DNA of 60,000 bases. Origin: Symsagittifera roscoffensis. Lineage: Eukaryota > Xenacoelomorpha > Acoela > Convolutidae. Shown here in pieces: positions 45,473 through 56,209 of the stretch (the stretch's first letter is position 1; each line of letters starts with the position of its first letter). Position numbers and translations under genes: made by a program. The stretch lies in assembly GCF_963678635.1 (NCBI RefSeq), contig NC_087062.1:41556395-41616394 (forward strand), written 5' to 3'. Under the pieces are notes generated by a model. It was not told the DNA's origin, made no database searches, and worked only from the letters and a program-made list of their open reading frames with translations.

Positions 45473-45686
45473 TGTTGTGATTTGTTTTTAGTTTCTTAAA
45501 ATGACCTTCGGTATTTTAATTAATACCTGTTAAACATTTTAGTTACGACCATTGGTCGATATGAACGGAAGTTCAGTTGTCCATTTTAACGAACTTAATT
45601 CAACTACTTCCTTTTACCGCTTTATCCTTTTAAGCTTATGTACATAACCTGTACATATAGAACCATAGAATTAGAATAGTTTATTA
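45473..45686 (+). repeat. Element III 5' LTR, unit 3
   Basis: Begins TGTTGTGATTTG, ends TTTATTA. It contains GTACATAACCTGTACAT, a small palindromic stretch, near its end. It differs from the 3' LTR at roughly ten positions, so the insertion is not very recent. Confidence 0.92.
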
Positions 45687-45705
45687 TGGCGCATTCAAAT
45701 GATTC
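45686..45705 (+). promoter_or_regulatory. Candidate primer-binding site overlapping the gag start
   Basis: The first bases after the LTR read TGGCGCATTCAAATG. TGG is what pairs with the CCA end of a tRNA. The gag ATG uses the last LTR base and the first two bases of this site, so the site would be coding. The tRNA cannot be named from the sequence. Confidence 0.5.
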
Positions 45706-46429
45706 GAACGTGCGTGTAATTCCCCCCTGTTGGCCTAACCATACTCTAGAGCCACCGCATGCCTGGACCCAATGGAGCGACCAATTCCAATTGGCGATCA
45801 TTGCGAAAGAAAATCTGGATTTAGAGAGCCTACATGGACCAGAGATACCGGAGACGCAAATTCCAATCTTGGAACAAGCAACAGGCAGCGAGTCGGACGC
45901 GGAAAAAGCCAACAGAGAGAGCAGGAACAAAAGCGTAATGAAACAGTATGAATCCGCCGAAGAGAAACGGATCAACAAAGAAAAGAGGAAATTTAATGGA
46001 ATGAGACGAACGGAGGCGGACAAGAAACTGCGATCAATTTTATTTCTAGCCCTAGAGAGCGAAGGAAAAAGAGTTTTTACACAAAAGAACCCGAGAGTCA
46101 AGATTCTAGCAATATCGTTCTCTGAGTTCTGGACTCTACTAGACGCAGCATTTAACAAACCGCCCAACACTACGTTCGAAAGATATAAACTACTAAATCG
46201 AAAACAAAAAGACCGCGAGTCGTACGAACAATTCTGGGGAGCACTGACGGACCTGGCCAGCACGTGCAATATCAAGGAATCTGACGAGGCGGAATGGATA
46301 AGCGATATCTTCATTTGCAACATGACGAACACAGACACCCAGAGGAAGCTACTTTCACCTACCATAAGACCGTCGAAAGCACTTAATCAAGCCCTAGTCG
46401 ACGACCACCAGTGTGGTATGTTATTTTAA
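45686..46429 (+). CDS. Element III gag, unit 3 copy
   Basis: 247 residues. N-terminal part with PHAWTQWSDQF, a Lys/Glu-rich central helix, then the capsid segment FERYKLLNRKQKDRESYEQF and LTDLASTC. It makes the structural shell that packages the RNA. The end of the frame (DDHQCGMLF) overlaps the next, shifted frame by 17 bases; the shift could be a programmed change, but I favour decay because the zinc-knuckle frame breaks again soon after. Confidence 0.85.
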   Translation: MAHSNDSNVRVIPPCWPNHTLEPPHAWTQWSDQFQLAIIAKENLDLESLHGPEIPETQIPILEQATGSESDAEKANRESRNKSVMKQYESAEEKRINKEKRKFNGMRRTEADKKLRSILFLALESEGKRVFTQKNPRVKILAISFSEFWTLLDAAFNKPPNTTFERYKLLNRKQKDRESYEQFWGALTDLASTCNIKESDEAEWISDIFICNMTNTDTQRKLLSPTIRPSKALNQALVDDHQCGMLF

Positions 46430-48187
46430 CCACCAGAAACTGACAAGTATGTCACGGTCATCGACCAACGGGACAACTTTTAAATCTTTTAGTAACCACA
46501 ATCATATCAAAAAGGAACCAAGTTTAAACATCGAAAGGAGTAATTCGTGCATGAAATGCGGGAATACATTTACGAAAAGGCACTTAAACGTTTGCCCAGA
46601 AAAGGACATAACCTGTAAAACTGTAATTATAAGGGACACTTCGCCAAATTATGTAAATCTGGCAATAAGAGACCAACTGTAAATATTGTATCAGATAATT
46701 ATGTAAATACCGAGAATTGTACATACTCACCTCCGGAAAACTCGTGGATGGAAGAAAAAGAATCGTGCGAAGTTATAAATGCGTGGAACGAGTACGGACA
46801 GAGTGACGATGACGATTTCTCGGCGTTGAGTGTCAGAACTATTTACGACAATAATGGTCTCGAAACAAAGAAACTCCTGAACCTAGGCATCGGCTGGGAT
46901 ATGATTGTAAATATGACATACCTGTAGATTCAGCAAGCCCTGTAAGTTTTTTAAAACAGAACATACCACACAAAATTAAACAAAGATACCCGAACCTCAA
47001 GATACACCCAGTGGAGAAAAGAATAAAAGACCTATACTGCGGATTCACCAATGATACGATCAAGATTTTGGGAAAAAATAATTGTCAAAACACAGTCCAA
47101 TGGGTGGATCAGCGAAGAAACCCCATTCTTCATAACCCGCGGACACGAGCGAAACATCTTGGGGAACGACAATTTACCCAAACTGGGCATAGAAATAACA
47201 CAGAGGAAATGCCCCCAACCAATCTGCATGGTCAATCAACCCACGCTCGAGAGTGAGTATAAAAACTTACCTTCTTTATCTGACAAAATTTTTAACGAGT
47301 TCAAAAACTTATTCACTAGAGTGGGGAAAACACCTAACGATCGAAAGGTAACTCATTTTCACACACCCTTTAAACCAATACAGTCCAAGGGGAGAAGAGT
47401 TCCACTCCACTTACTCGCGGGAGTGAACGAGGAATTAAAAAGAATGGAAAAAGAAGGCCAAATAATAAAATTAGAGAAATGCGACAAAGATTGTTTATCA
47501 GCCCAATTGTAACCACTCGGAAAAAGATTACTTCAATAAAACTGGTACTTGACTCTAAGCTATTAAATGATCAATTTTTTTAAAAATAAGTATCAAATGC
47601 CGAACATCCATGAACTGATTGAAAACGTGGCGCTCCAAATTTTAGAAAAATCCAACGGGCGAGTGTGGTTTACTAATTTAGACCTGAAAAATGCCTATAG
47701 CCAACTTAAACTATGCGATCAAACAAGTAAACAGTGCAATTTTAGCATAGTAGGCGGTGAAACTACCAGAACATATCAATTTTTAACGGGATTTTACGGA
47801 TTGGGAGACATGCCCAATGAATTCCAACGGGTCATGGACTCACTGTTGAAAAATAACCCGTTTACAAATTGTTACATAGACGACATCCTGGTAGCCTCGC
47901 GTGGATCCCTGGAAGACCACAAATCAATAGTGTATAAAATTTTTTCAATATTAGATAAGAACAACATGGCAGTTAAATGGGGGAAATGCGCTTTTTTCAA
48001 ATCCGACATCAAATGGCTTGGCTTCAACATCTCAGGCGATGGAGTACGACCGTTGGTCGGTAAAGCCGACGCAATAAAAAATTTGCCAACCCCGAAGAAT
48101 ATTTCTGAACTTCGTTCATTTTTCGGCTCGATAAACCAATACGTAAAATTCGTCCCTAACTTATCGACTTTAAGCTCCCCTCTTTGA
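46413..48187 (+). pseudogene. Element III nucleocapsid, protease and reverse transcriptase
   Basis: Zinc knuckles near 46,545-46,660 in two frames (one base missing in the second, shared with the other units). Protease-like site VDSASPVSFL near 46,930 with Ala in place of the active-site Gly. RT: KYQMPNIHEL, LDLKNAYSQL (motif A), FYGLGDMPNEFQ, and the catalytic box YIDDILVAS near 47,875, then KWLGFNIS and LRSFFGSINQY. The frame breaks at 47,574 in a T run that has 7 T in this unit and 6 in the other two, and ends at a TGA at 48,185-48,187. Confidence 0.88.
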
Positions 48188-49056
48188 CCTCTTCTAAACA
48201 AAAAATTGGTATACAAATGGGATACTAGCCATTCAATAGCGTTTGAGAAGTTAAAAGCGGAAATTGTAAATATTACAGAAAACAGCCATTTCGATATAAA
48301 AGAGAAGACAAGGCTGAAAACGGATGCTTCACATAACGGACTAGGGGCAACCCTAGAACAATTACAGGACTACCAGTGGAAAACAATCGCGTTTGCATCC
48401 AGATTTTTAAATAACCATGAAATGAAATATTCTACCAACGAATTAGAGTTGCTGGGAGTCGTATGGGCTACAGAACATTTCAGAAACTACCTGTACGGAA
48501 CGGAATTTCAAATAGTAACAAATCACAAAGCATTACTATCAGCACTTTTGGCAAATCATGGAAACAAAACGATGCATAGCCGATTGACCCGTTGGGTAAA
48601 CAGACTCTTACCATTCAATTTTAAAATTTGACATTTACCAGGAAAGGACATGGGTTTACAGAACTTTTATCTAGACTTCCTTCGGGCAAAGCTCTTCCAA
48701 TTTCCCATTATGACGACGAATTTGTAGTCGCTTCAATCGACAAAATTCAGAACATCTTATTGACTAAGAAATATTCTAAAATAGTTACTGTAAATTTTGT
48801 AGATAGACCAGCGGTCGCTGTAAATACTAATACACGAGTTAATACAATCCCGTCGGGAAACGAAAATTCAAGCGACGTGTTTGGTCAAAATCGGTTGAAT
48901 AGCTCTTTAGCTTTACTTAATCTCAAGATTATTGCTGCTATCATATCTTGTATCGCTCAGTCGATAGAAATTTGCCACAATCAACACTCTCGGACAGAAA
49001 ATTGCACTACAATTTGCCAACCTGTCGATAATTCGAAATTTAATTTTAAAAAGTAA
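48188..49056 (+). pseudogene. Element III RNase H and linker
   Basis: RNase H motifs: KTDASHNGLGATLEQ, YSTNELELLGVVWATEHF, IVTNHKALLSAL (Asn where the family mostly has Asp), and after a TGA at 48,629 HLPGKDMGFTELLSRLPSG in the next frame, which has lost the usual NxxADxLSR Asp. The linker to integrase follows. The enzyme would degrade the RNA of the RNA-DNA hybrid; this copy is dead. Confidence 0.85.
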
Positions 49057-49141
49057 TACCTTTTCGGACAAAATCCTTCTACATTTTTTAACACTAAACA
49101 GACACTTCATACCATCTAGCAAGAAACAACCAGAACTCCCA

Positions 49142-50410
49142 ATGGATAAAGTGAACGAACCTCTCTTGACCATTCCCGAAGAACATAATATCGCCCTAAA
49201 ATTCAGAGACGACCGTCTTCCACCCGACCACGCAGACCTCGCAAGAAGATATAAGGCCAACCTGAATTTACCAAATTCCCCAATTCGCCCGGAAAACCAC
49301 TGTTCGAAGAAAATGCTTCAGATCATGACTAGAGAAGACAAGGTGCCGTGGGATTTGATAGAGACGATAAAGAGGAATCGACCTATTGGAATACACGGGA
49401 CTTACATGAAGAACTATGTCAAAGATCTCCACGTGAAGGATGAGTTACTCTTCTTAGACAATAAATTAGTCGTCCCAGCTACCATCAGGGAGGGGGACTT
49501 TTAATTCGATGCTACATGAGACTCAACCAGGACAGTTTGGGATGAAATCTCTCGCCGAATACTTGTGGTGGCCGAATATTTACCGGGAAATTTACCATCA
49601 CGGGAGAACATGTAGCCAATGTCTAAAAGCGGGTAAGAACATTAAAGTGTTACTAGGCATCCATAATATTTCAAAACTCCCGACGTTGACATTCGCGAAC
49701 GAAGAAATTAATTTGGATTTTGCGGGTTCGTTGGACGCGTGCTGGGGTAACAACAAAAACATCCTTCTTCGCATCGACCGTTACACAAAGTTTCCTTCGG
49801 CCAAATTGTTAACAACACCTCTACAAGAAACGTAATTTCATTTTTAAACGATTACTGTCATCTACACGGATTCCCAAGAAAAATTAGAGTCGACCATGGG
49901 TCATGCTTCTTATCACATGATATCAAAAACTTCTGCGATAAATTTAATATGGAAATTATTTACTGCACTGTCGGAGACCACAGGGCCAATGGGCTAGTGG
50001 AAAGATTAGTGTACACAATTAAATCGAAATTACTCGCAATGTCTTTCGAACTACCCAAGCCATCTCTAAACGAATCGATCGAGAAAATCATCTGGAACTT
50101 GAGAATCACATAACAATCTGCGATTGGCTGTACTCCCTTTGAAAAGCATTTTAAAAGAGTAGCGAACACTAAGTGGAAAAATCTTAGGTCCAATTTTGAC
50201 CATTTAGATAAAGGGAAGGCTATAATGTCCAAAGAGCGGGCCACGAACTGGGAACTCCACGACGGGGCAGAAGATGGTTATATGGACAAGGAAAAGGACA
50301 GCACGTCGGATCCAGAAGAAAACATGCCACTAGCTAGGACTTTTAACCTACACACAACCCCGGATGTCACTATCCGAATTTCAGAACCTCTGGCAAAAAA
50401 AAAGCAGTAA
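49142..50410 (+). pseudogene. Element III integrase
   Basis: Three frames in series. 49,142-49,504 is the region before the zinc domain (DELLFLDNKLVVP). 49,509-49,835 holds the zinc domain (HETQPGQFGMKSLAEYLWW, CSQCLKAGK) and the first catalytic Asp (NLDFAGSLDACWG, IDRYTKFPSAKLL). From about 49,833 another frame has the second Asp (IRVDHGSCFLSHD) and the Glu (RANGLVERLVYTIKSK), so all three catalytic residues are present but in different frames. It ends at an A run before 50,410. Confidence 0.85.
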
Positions 50411-51496
50411 TGGGAGGTAACTTATATAGAAAGGTGTCTAACAGGAAAAATAGGGACCCATATTTTAATCTGGTTAAGAAGGATATCATCGATTCTTCAG
50501 AGCACACAGTTACTCTTGACAACGGTCACGTTCTACGTAAATCGGATCTGGCGATAAAAGGAAAAATACTCCCACGGCTCAAAAAGATAATAGTGAATCA
50601 GACACCCATTGGGCATAATCTTCATACTCATTCGAGTATAGCTGGTAAAAGGAAACTCTCTCCACCGAAGAAAGCTGGATCGACTCCCGCTGGTCACTCG
50701 AGTCAAGGCACCCCAAGAATGGATAACTCCAGAGCAGGGACTAGTGTACCGACCGCGAGCACAGCCACTCAAGACTCTCCAAGATTTTCTTCAGGTTCAT
50801 CTTCCTTAAATTTAGATTCGTGGGACGGGATAATCGAGGATTACTTCGACGATGTGACCAATAATAACGTACCTCAAAACCCCCATACCGAGTCTAATCA
50901 GGGCTTAAGTATTAAGGGTCCTGTCGAATCTCCACAACAGAGCTCAGAAAAGCCAGCGAACAACGACCCCCGGGAGATTGTTGTTATCCCCGATGCGACT
51001 ACTACTGAAGGATCACAAGAGAATCCAATTCTGGTAGACAGTATTCCAGAACAGATGAACAGCACGACCCCAAAGACCCGAAATTCTAGACCACGCAGAA
51101 ATATGGGCCCCCACAGTTTTACAGACAACGCAGATTTATAGACGTGGTTCAAGAGAAAGACGACCTAGGGGCGTCAACTTCCATATTCTCTCCGGCACCG
51201 GACTCCCACAGGACTACTTTCTCGCTCAACTCTCCATCTGACCTTTTGACTCCATTAGACAGATTCTCGTCGCGGAAACTACATTGTCCTGGTCTTCAAA
51301 GAACTCCCTACCGACGGTCAGACTTGCAACCTCTACCACGAAGACTCACCTTCACGAGAATTCTTCGGACTCAAATCTAACTTACCCGACCTCGAAGGAC
51401 CCCACGCTCGAGGTGGACAACTATAGCGAGATCTCATCGACTATAGATTCGGAAGCGAGGGCTAAATTGGATGAGTTTGAGGATCAATTCAATTAA
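50410..51496 (+). pseudogene. Element III integrase C-terminal domain and Ser/Thr/Pro-rich tail
   Basis: The 243-residue frame starts at 50,410 with GGNLYRKVSNRKNRDPYFNL and VTLDNGHVLRKSDLAIKG, the SH3-like end of Gypsy integrases. It continues as a low-complexity Ser/Thr/Pro tail. A further frame (51,144-51,496) of similar composition, ending in EARAKLDEFEDQFN, is probably the end of the same tail after one more shift. No chromodomain was recognised. Confidence 0.7.
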
Positions 51497-51830
51497 TCGA
51501 TATATCAAGTTAAACTGAAAAAAACAATTCTTTAATCCATATTTTACCGCCGGATTTTTTAATTTTACCTGTAGATACAATTGTACATGTTAATGTACAT
51601 GTTGTGGATTAGTTTTATTCAGTTAGTTACTGTATACTGTAAATTTTGTAATTCTGTATAGCCACCCTGTACATTGCTACATTCTCTTTCAAATTGTGGA
51701 TTCCATTTTGCTTCTGTATATTTACCTTCTGGGTGCAGTTTGTAAAATTCTTCCATTTTCGGAGGGGGAAAAAGAGTGTATATAGACTTATGTAGTTAGT
51801 TTGCAGTTTCATTTTTTTCCCGGTGGGAAA
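51497..51830 (+). other. Element III 3' non-coding region with polypurine tract
   Basis: AT-rich, with GTACATGTTAATGTACATG (an inverted repeat of GTACATG, about 51,584-51,602). The last bases GGTGGGAAA form the polypurine tract directly before the LTR. A second purine run GGAGGGGGAAAAAGAG lies at 51,760-51,775. Confidence 0.7.
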
Positions 51831-52044
51831 TGTTGTGATTTGTTTTTAGTTTCTTAAAATGACCTTCAGTATTTTAATTAAAACCTGTTAAACATTTTAG
51901 TTGCGACCATTGTTCGATATGAACGAAAGTTCAGTTGTCCATTTTAACGATCTTAACTCAATTACTTCCTTTTACCGTTTTATCCTTTTAAGCTTATGTA
52001 CATAACCTGTACATATAGAACCATAGAATTAGAATAGTTTATTA
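51831..52044 (+). repeat. Element III 3' LTR
   Basis: 214 bp, TGTTGTGATTTG to TTTATTA, followed by the target duplication GGTGG. Differs from the 5' LTR at scattered positions (for example TTCAGT for TTCGGT, ATTGTTCG for ATTGGTCG). Confidence 0.92.
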
Positions 52045-52049
52045 GGTGG

Positions 52050-52365
52050 TTTTAGGGGAGGGGGGCTTTGAACTATTTTGAGATATCCATTTTTGGCTGA
52101 AGGACCCTAAAATTTTTCTAAGGCGCCTTGGGCGCCAATATATACCAATTTTAAGGGGGAGCACGCGCGGAAAAACGCAATTTTTTTGGTAAGAAATTTC
52201 AAAAAACTGCCTAAAAAATTCGCCAAAATAGGAACTTTTTAGTGCTTTGGGAGAGCTCGGAAAATCAATTTGCTCGACCTAAAAAAAGGTCAAAAAAATT
52301 TCGAGCATTTTTTGAAAATGCCCCCCCCCCCCTCTCGAGTAAATCCTAGATCCACCCCTGATGAT
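52050..52365. repeat. GGCGCC-repeat family copy, right flank of element III
   Basis: Carries AAGGCGCCTTGGGCGCCAATATA, GGGAGAGCTCGGAAAATCAAT and a C run followed by CTCGAG, as in 44,160-44,440. It is the right-hand context of the element III insertion. Confidence 0.75.
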
Positions 52366-52622
52366 ACATTAAATTAGTTGACCATTTTATGCATTGCAAC
52401 TTTTTAAGTCATTTGTTTTGAATAAAAGCATTCTTTTAAACAGCAACAAAAATTTATTCGTAGTGGCCAGTTTTTCGTAAGTTTTGATTAGAAATTAGAA
52501 TAGAAATAACGTTATTTTTTGACAAAAAAAATATCTAAAACTAGCCATGTTTTGAGCAGAGAAAAGATAAGAAATAGAAAACTTCAGAAAATCAATACGT
52601 TTTTTAAACACTTCATAAAAAC

Positions 52623-54170
52623 TTTCTGGCAAAAATATAGCTGAGAACTTAACCATTTCGCCTCAGAAATATTGAACTTGTTTGGTACTTGCATTCAGTA
52701 CAAACTTGTCTATTGATACTTGATAGCTTTTTTTAAATTTTGGTAAGTACTGTCATAAATGAAGCGATGCTTATCGAAAAGTATTCACTGCAAAACTTTG
52801 GCAGAATGTTGAGCCTAAAGAATTCTTATTTCATCGAAGCAGCTGTACAACACTAGAAACTACTGAGTTATTATTTTCTCCTTATTTGCTGCTATTTTCC
52901 CTTTTTTCTACAACGTTTCGACCAACTTCACTTACATTTAGAACATGTGTTGCCAATATTAACACCCCATTTTGACCAAATTTTCTTCGCAACAAACAAT
53001 TGTTTAGTAAAACAGGCCAAAAAAGGCATTTTGAGGAACTTTTTGGGAAAATTTTAACCAAAAAATTGAGTTTTTTCGGCGCGCGCTCCTTCCCTGAAAA
53101 TTAGCATATTTTGGCGATTAAGGAGCATTTAGAAAAACTTTAGTGTCAGTCAGCCAAAAATGGATATCTCAAAATAGTACAAAGGATCGGCAGGCGGTCG
53201 AATCCCTGAGAAAAAGCGTCCGAACCAACTACCCCCTTCCAAAAATATAGATGAGAACTTAAGCATTTCTCGTCAGAAATAATGAAGTTGTTTGGTACAG
53301 GCATTCAGTACAAACTTGTCTATTGATACTTGATAGCTTTTTTTCACTTTTGGTAAGTACTGTCATAAATGAAGCGATGCTTATCGAAAAGTATTCACTG
53401 CAAAACTTTGGTAGAATGTTGAGCCTAAAGAATTCTTATTTTATCGAAACAGCTGTACAACACTAGAAAGTACTGAGTTATTATTTTCTCCTTATTTGCT
53501 GCTATTTTCCCTTTTTTCTATAACTTTTCGACCAACTTCACTAATATTTAGAACATGTGTTGCCGATATTAACACCCCATTTTGACCCAACTTTCATCGC
53601 AACAAACGATTTTTTTAATAAAACAGGCCAAAAAAAGCATTTTAAGGAACTTTTTGGAAAATTTTGACCAAAAAATTGCCTTTTTTCGGCGCGTGCTACC
53701 AACTGAAAATTAGAATGTTTTGGCGCCTAAGGCGAAAAATTTTAGGTTCAGTCAGCCAAAAATGGTTATCTCAAAACAGTACAAAGGGTCGGCAGGCGGT
53801 CGAATCCCTGAGAAAAAGCGTCCGAACCCACTTCCCCCTTCCAAAAATATCGATGAGAACTTAACCATTTCTCGTCAGAAACAATGAACTTGTTTGGTAC
53901 GGGCATTCAGTACAAACTTGTCTATTCTTGATAGCTTTTTTTTCACTTTTGGTAAATACTGTCATAAATGAAGCGATGCTTATCGAAAAGTATTCACTGC
54001 AAAACTTTGGCAGAATGTTGAGCCTAAAGATTTCTTATTTCATCGAAACAGCTGTACAACACTAGAAAGTACTGAAATACTATTTGCTCCTTATTTGCTG
54101 CTATTTTCCCTTTTTTCTATAACTTTTCGACCAACTTCACTTACATTTAGAACATTTGTTGCCCACGACG
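52623..54170. repeat. Tandem array, period about 607 bp, 2.5 copies
   Basis: CAAAAATATAGMTGAGAACTT recurs at about 52,629, 53,239 and 53,844, each followed by GATACTTGATAGC, TCATAAATGAAGCGATGC, and TATTTGCTGCTATTTTCCC. The GGCGCC repeat sequence (CATTTTGACC to CCCCCTTCC) is part of each full unit. Copies differ by several percent. No coding. Confidence 0.85.
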
Positions 54171-54178
54171 GGTGTTAA

Positions 54179-54235
54179 TCGGTTTACAAAAATTATATGC
54201 TTTAGGCATTTAAATTTTCAATTTTTGTAAACCGA
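54179..54235. repeat. Perfect 16-bp inverted repeat
   Basis: TCGGTTTACAAAAATT (54,179-54,194) and its exact complement AATTTTTGTAAACCGA (54,220-54,235) with a 25-base spacer. It may be a tiny MITE or a hairpin; it marks the end of the tandem array. Confidence 0.85.
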
Positions 54236-54907
54236 TAAACATAACCTCAGGAGGTTAAGAATAATAGCGAAACACATGAACATACTCATACACCAAAGTT
54301 TTACAGTTTTTTTTGAGTCTTTTCGTTTATACCCCCCCCCCCCCAAAGATTGGATCGATATCACTAGGACCTGCACGATATTAATATCGAACTGGTCATA
54401 ACCTGTTTTTTTACTTGATTTAGCCTCTAACTAGCTTTTTTTCTCTATTTTCTTGCAGTTTCTGCACATAAAATTTCATAAGAAGGAGGTCAAAATGCAT
54501 TTTTTTTATTGTTTATTTTGCATTTTTTGCATTTTTCTAGCTTTATTTACAGCTCGGGACATAAGTTCCAGCATTTCTGTGTAAAATCTGTCTAATTTTG
54601 TAATAAAAATTTTCATTTATTATTTTTTCATCATTTAGGGGATGTATAACCGAAAAGACCCTTTTTAAAAAAAATCAGCCAGTGACGTAATTTTAAGGTG
54701 CTCTTTAGGAGTGTATATACCGCAGGTGCGGAAATCATATCTTACACAAAAAATGTCCTTTTTTAAAATCAAACTGATTTTTTCAACCAATCATGACTAT
54801 CTCAACTACAATTCGTCAAACACTACCCAAGTTTTGAATCATAATTTGAAGTCTTGTCACCTCAACAGCTAGCTTCCTGTTCAAATTAAGCTATCGGAGA
54901 AAATACA
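54236..54907. other. No gene seen; C run at 54,332-54,343
   Basis: AT-rich with a 12-base C run. The last 100 bases before 54,908 could be a 5' leader of the candidate exon that follows. Confidence 0.4.
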
Positions 54908-54974
54908 ATGGCACTGCAAGCATCAGTTGTTGTATGCCTTATGATATCAGCATCTCTCTTCATGACAGATAATT
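54908..54974 (+). CDS. Candidate first coding exon with signal peptide
   Basis: ATG in good context (AAATACAATGG) starts 22 codons, MALQASVVVCLMISASLFMTDN, which read as a hydrophobic signal peptide with little else. The frame meets a consensus 5' splice site GTGAGT at 54,975-54,980. A pyrimidine-rich tract and AG (55,022-55,049) give an acceptor 75 bases on, but joining there makes an immediate TAA, so either the true second exon lies elsewhere or the gene is broken. It could be a small secreted protein gene of the host, or chance. Only the exon shape supports it. Confidence 0.3.
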
Positions 54975-55199
54975 GTGAGTTTAATAACTGATTATGTTTA
55001 CTTTATGCTGTTCATGATAACAGTTTCTCTGCCTTCTGCTTTTTAATAGAATTCAAAACTTGGGCTCTTGTCCACTTCCCCCACTAGTGAACTTCAACTT
55101 TTTATAAACAAAACAAAAACAAGTTGTCATAATGTAATGAAACTTAGCATGATGAACAAATCCAGTGGAAAAGAGAGTCATAATGCAATATTTGGTGGA

Positions 55200-56060
55200 A
55201 AATTGGGGGCTGATTCAGGGAATTGGCGCAAAACCGGACTGCCATGACCTCAGGGGTTGAATCTTTACCACTCAAAAGATCCTTCTTCATCGCTATTTTA
55301 TGACATCCATTTATGGTCGGCCGACCCAAAAGTTTATCTAGTGGCGTTTTCGGCTGGCAATAAGGACTAAACTTAGAACGCAACTTTTGAGAACGCAATT
55401 TTTTGAAGAGTGTCTTAAAATATCCTTTGCTACGGCGCGGAAACTCTGGCAAAATAGAGTGTTTTCTGATAGGTTGAAAAGGGCCCACCGCTTGGCAAAC
55501 GATATAATTAGGTTTTTCTTGTCCATTTAGTTTTCGTAGCTATTTTTAGTCAATAACTCGTAACTTCATTGTTTTTAATTATGTCGGCATGGGAAGAAAA
55601 AGAGCTATCTATGACATAACCTATGAAAATACTACCCCAAATGTAGCGGGGGGGGGAGCGGGCTGGGCAACAACTTTTTTCAATTCTGGTTGCCAAATTT
55701 TTCTACAGGGTCCAATTGGTATAATTGTACGACATCCATTTTTGGTACGGCAACGTCAAAAAATGTTCTAAAAGCGCCTTGATACCCAAATATAACTAAA
55801 ATTGAGGTGGGAGCGCGCGCCGAAAAAACACAAAATTTTGGTAACTTTTTTTAAAAAGTGCTCAAAACGTCACTTTTGGTCTGTTTTTTTTTTGTAAATT
55901 GCCTGCCGAGTTGAAAATGTTTGACTTAACCAGTTTTTGAAGTTTTTATTGAGAGCTCGGAAAATCAAATCGGTCGACCTAAAAGAAAGATCGACAAAGC
56001 TTACAATATTTTTCGAAAAATCGTCCCACCTCGAGAAAAATTTCTGCGCACGCCACTGCA
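55200..56060. repeat. Two diverged GGCGCC-repeat family copies
   Basis: 55,240-55,480 (ATCCATTTATGGTCGGCCGACC, AGTGGCGTTTTCGGC) and 55,730-56,060 (ATCCATTTTTGGTACGGC, GGGAGCGCGCGCCGAAAAAAC, GGTCGACCTAAAAG, CTCGAGAAAAA) match the family but have lost the GGCGCC palindromes. Short frames inside are chance. Confidence 0.55.
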
Positions 56061-56209
56061 CCCGTGATACTGATAACCTTCGTTTCTTGCACCTCTAGAG
56101 GACCCAAAATCAAATTATCATATGTTTTATTTCGTTAAATATTGAAGTAATTCTACTATTTTCAAAAATTCAACTTTTGTATAATACTACCCGCATCCAA
56201 GTTTAGGCG

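Larger units (their letters stand above)
42831..47676 (+). repeat. Tandem segmental repeat, unit 3 of 3 (4,846 bp)
   Basis: Same content as unit 1. At its right end the sequence continues into the rest of element III (RT motif A, LDLKNAYSQ) instead of jumping back, so this is the unit with the original right-hand context. Confidence 0.92.
45473..52044 (+). mobile_element. Ty3/Gypsy-type LTR retroelement III, full length, inactive
   Basis: 6,572 bp with 214-bp LTRs at both ends and a perfect 5-bp target-site duplication GGTGG (45,468-45,472 and 52,045-52,049). Order gag, nucleocapsid, protease, RT, RNase H, integrase is that of Ty3/Gypsy. LTR termini are TG...TA. TGGCGC directly after the 5' LTR is a plausible primer-binding site start, and GGTGGGAAA (51,822-51,830) directly before the 3' LTR is the polypurine tract. 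Many frame breaks make it inactive. Insertion was into the GGCGCC-repeat region, and the left part was later triplicated. Confidence 0.92.

Noticed and set aside
54975-55049. Complete two-exon gene using the acceptor at 55,049
   Set aside because: Joining there gives an immediate TAA at the junction, so no protein beyond the leader results.
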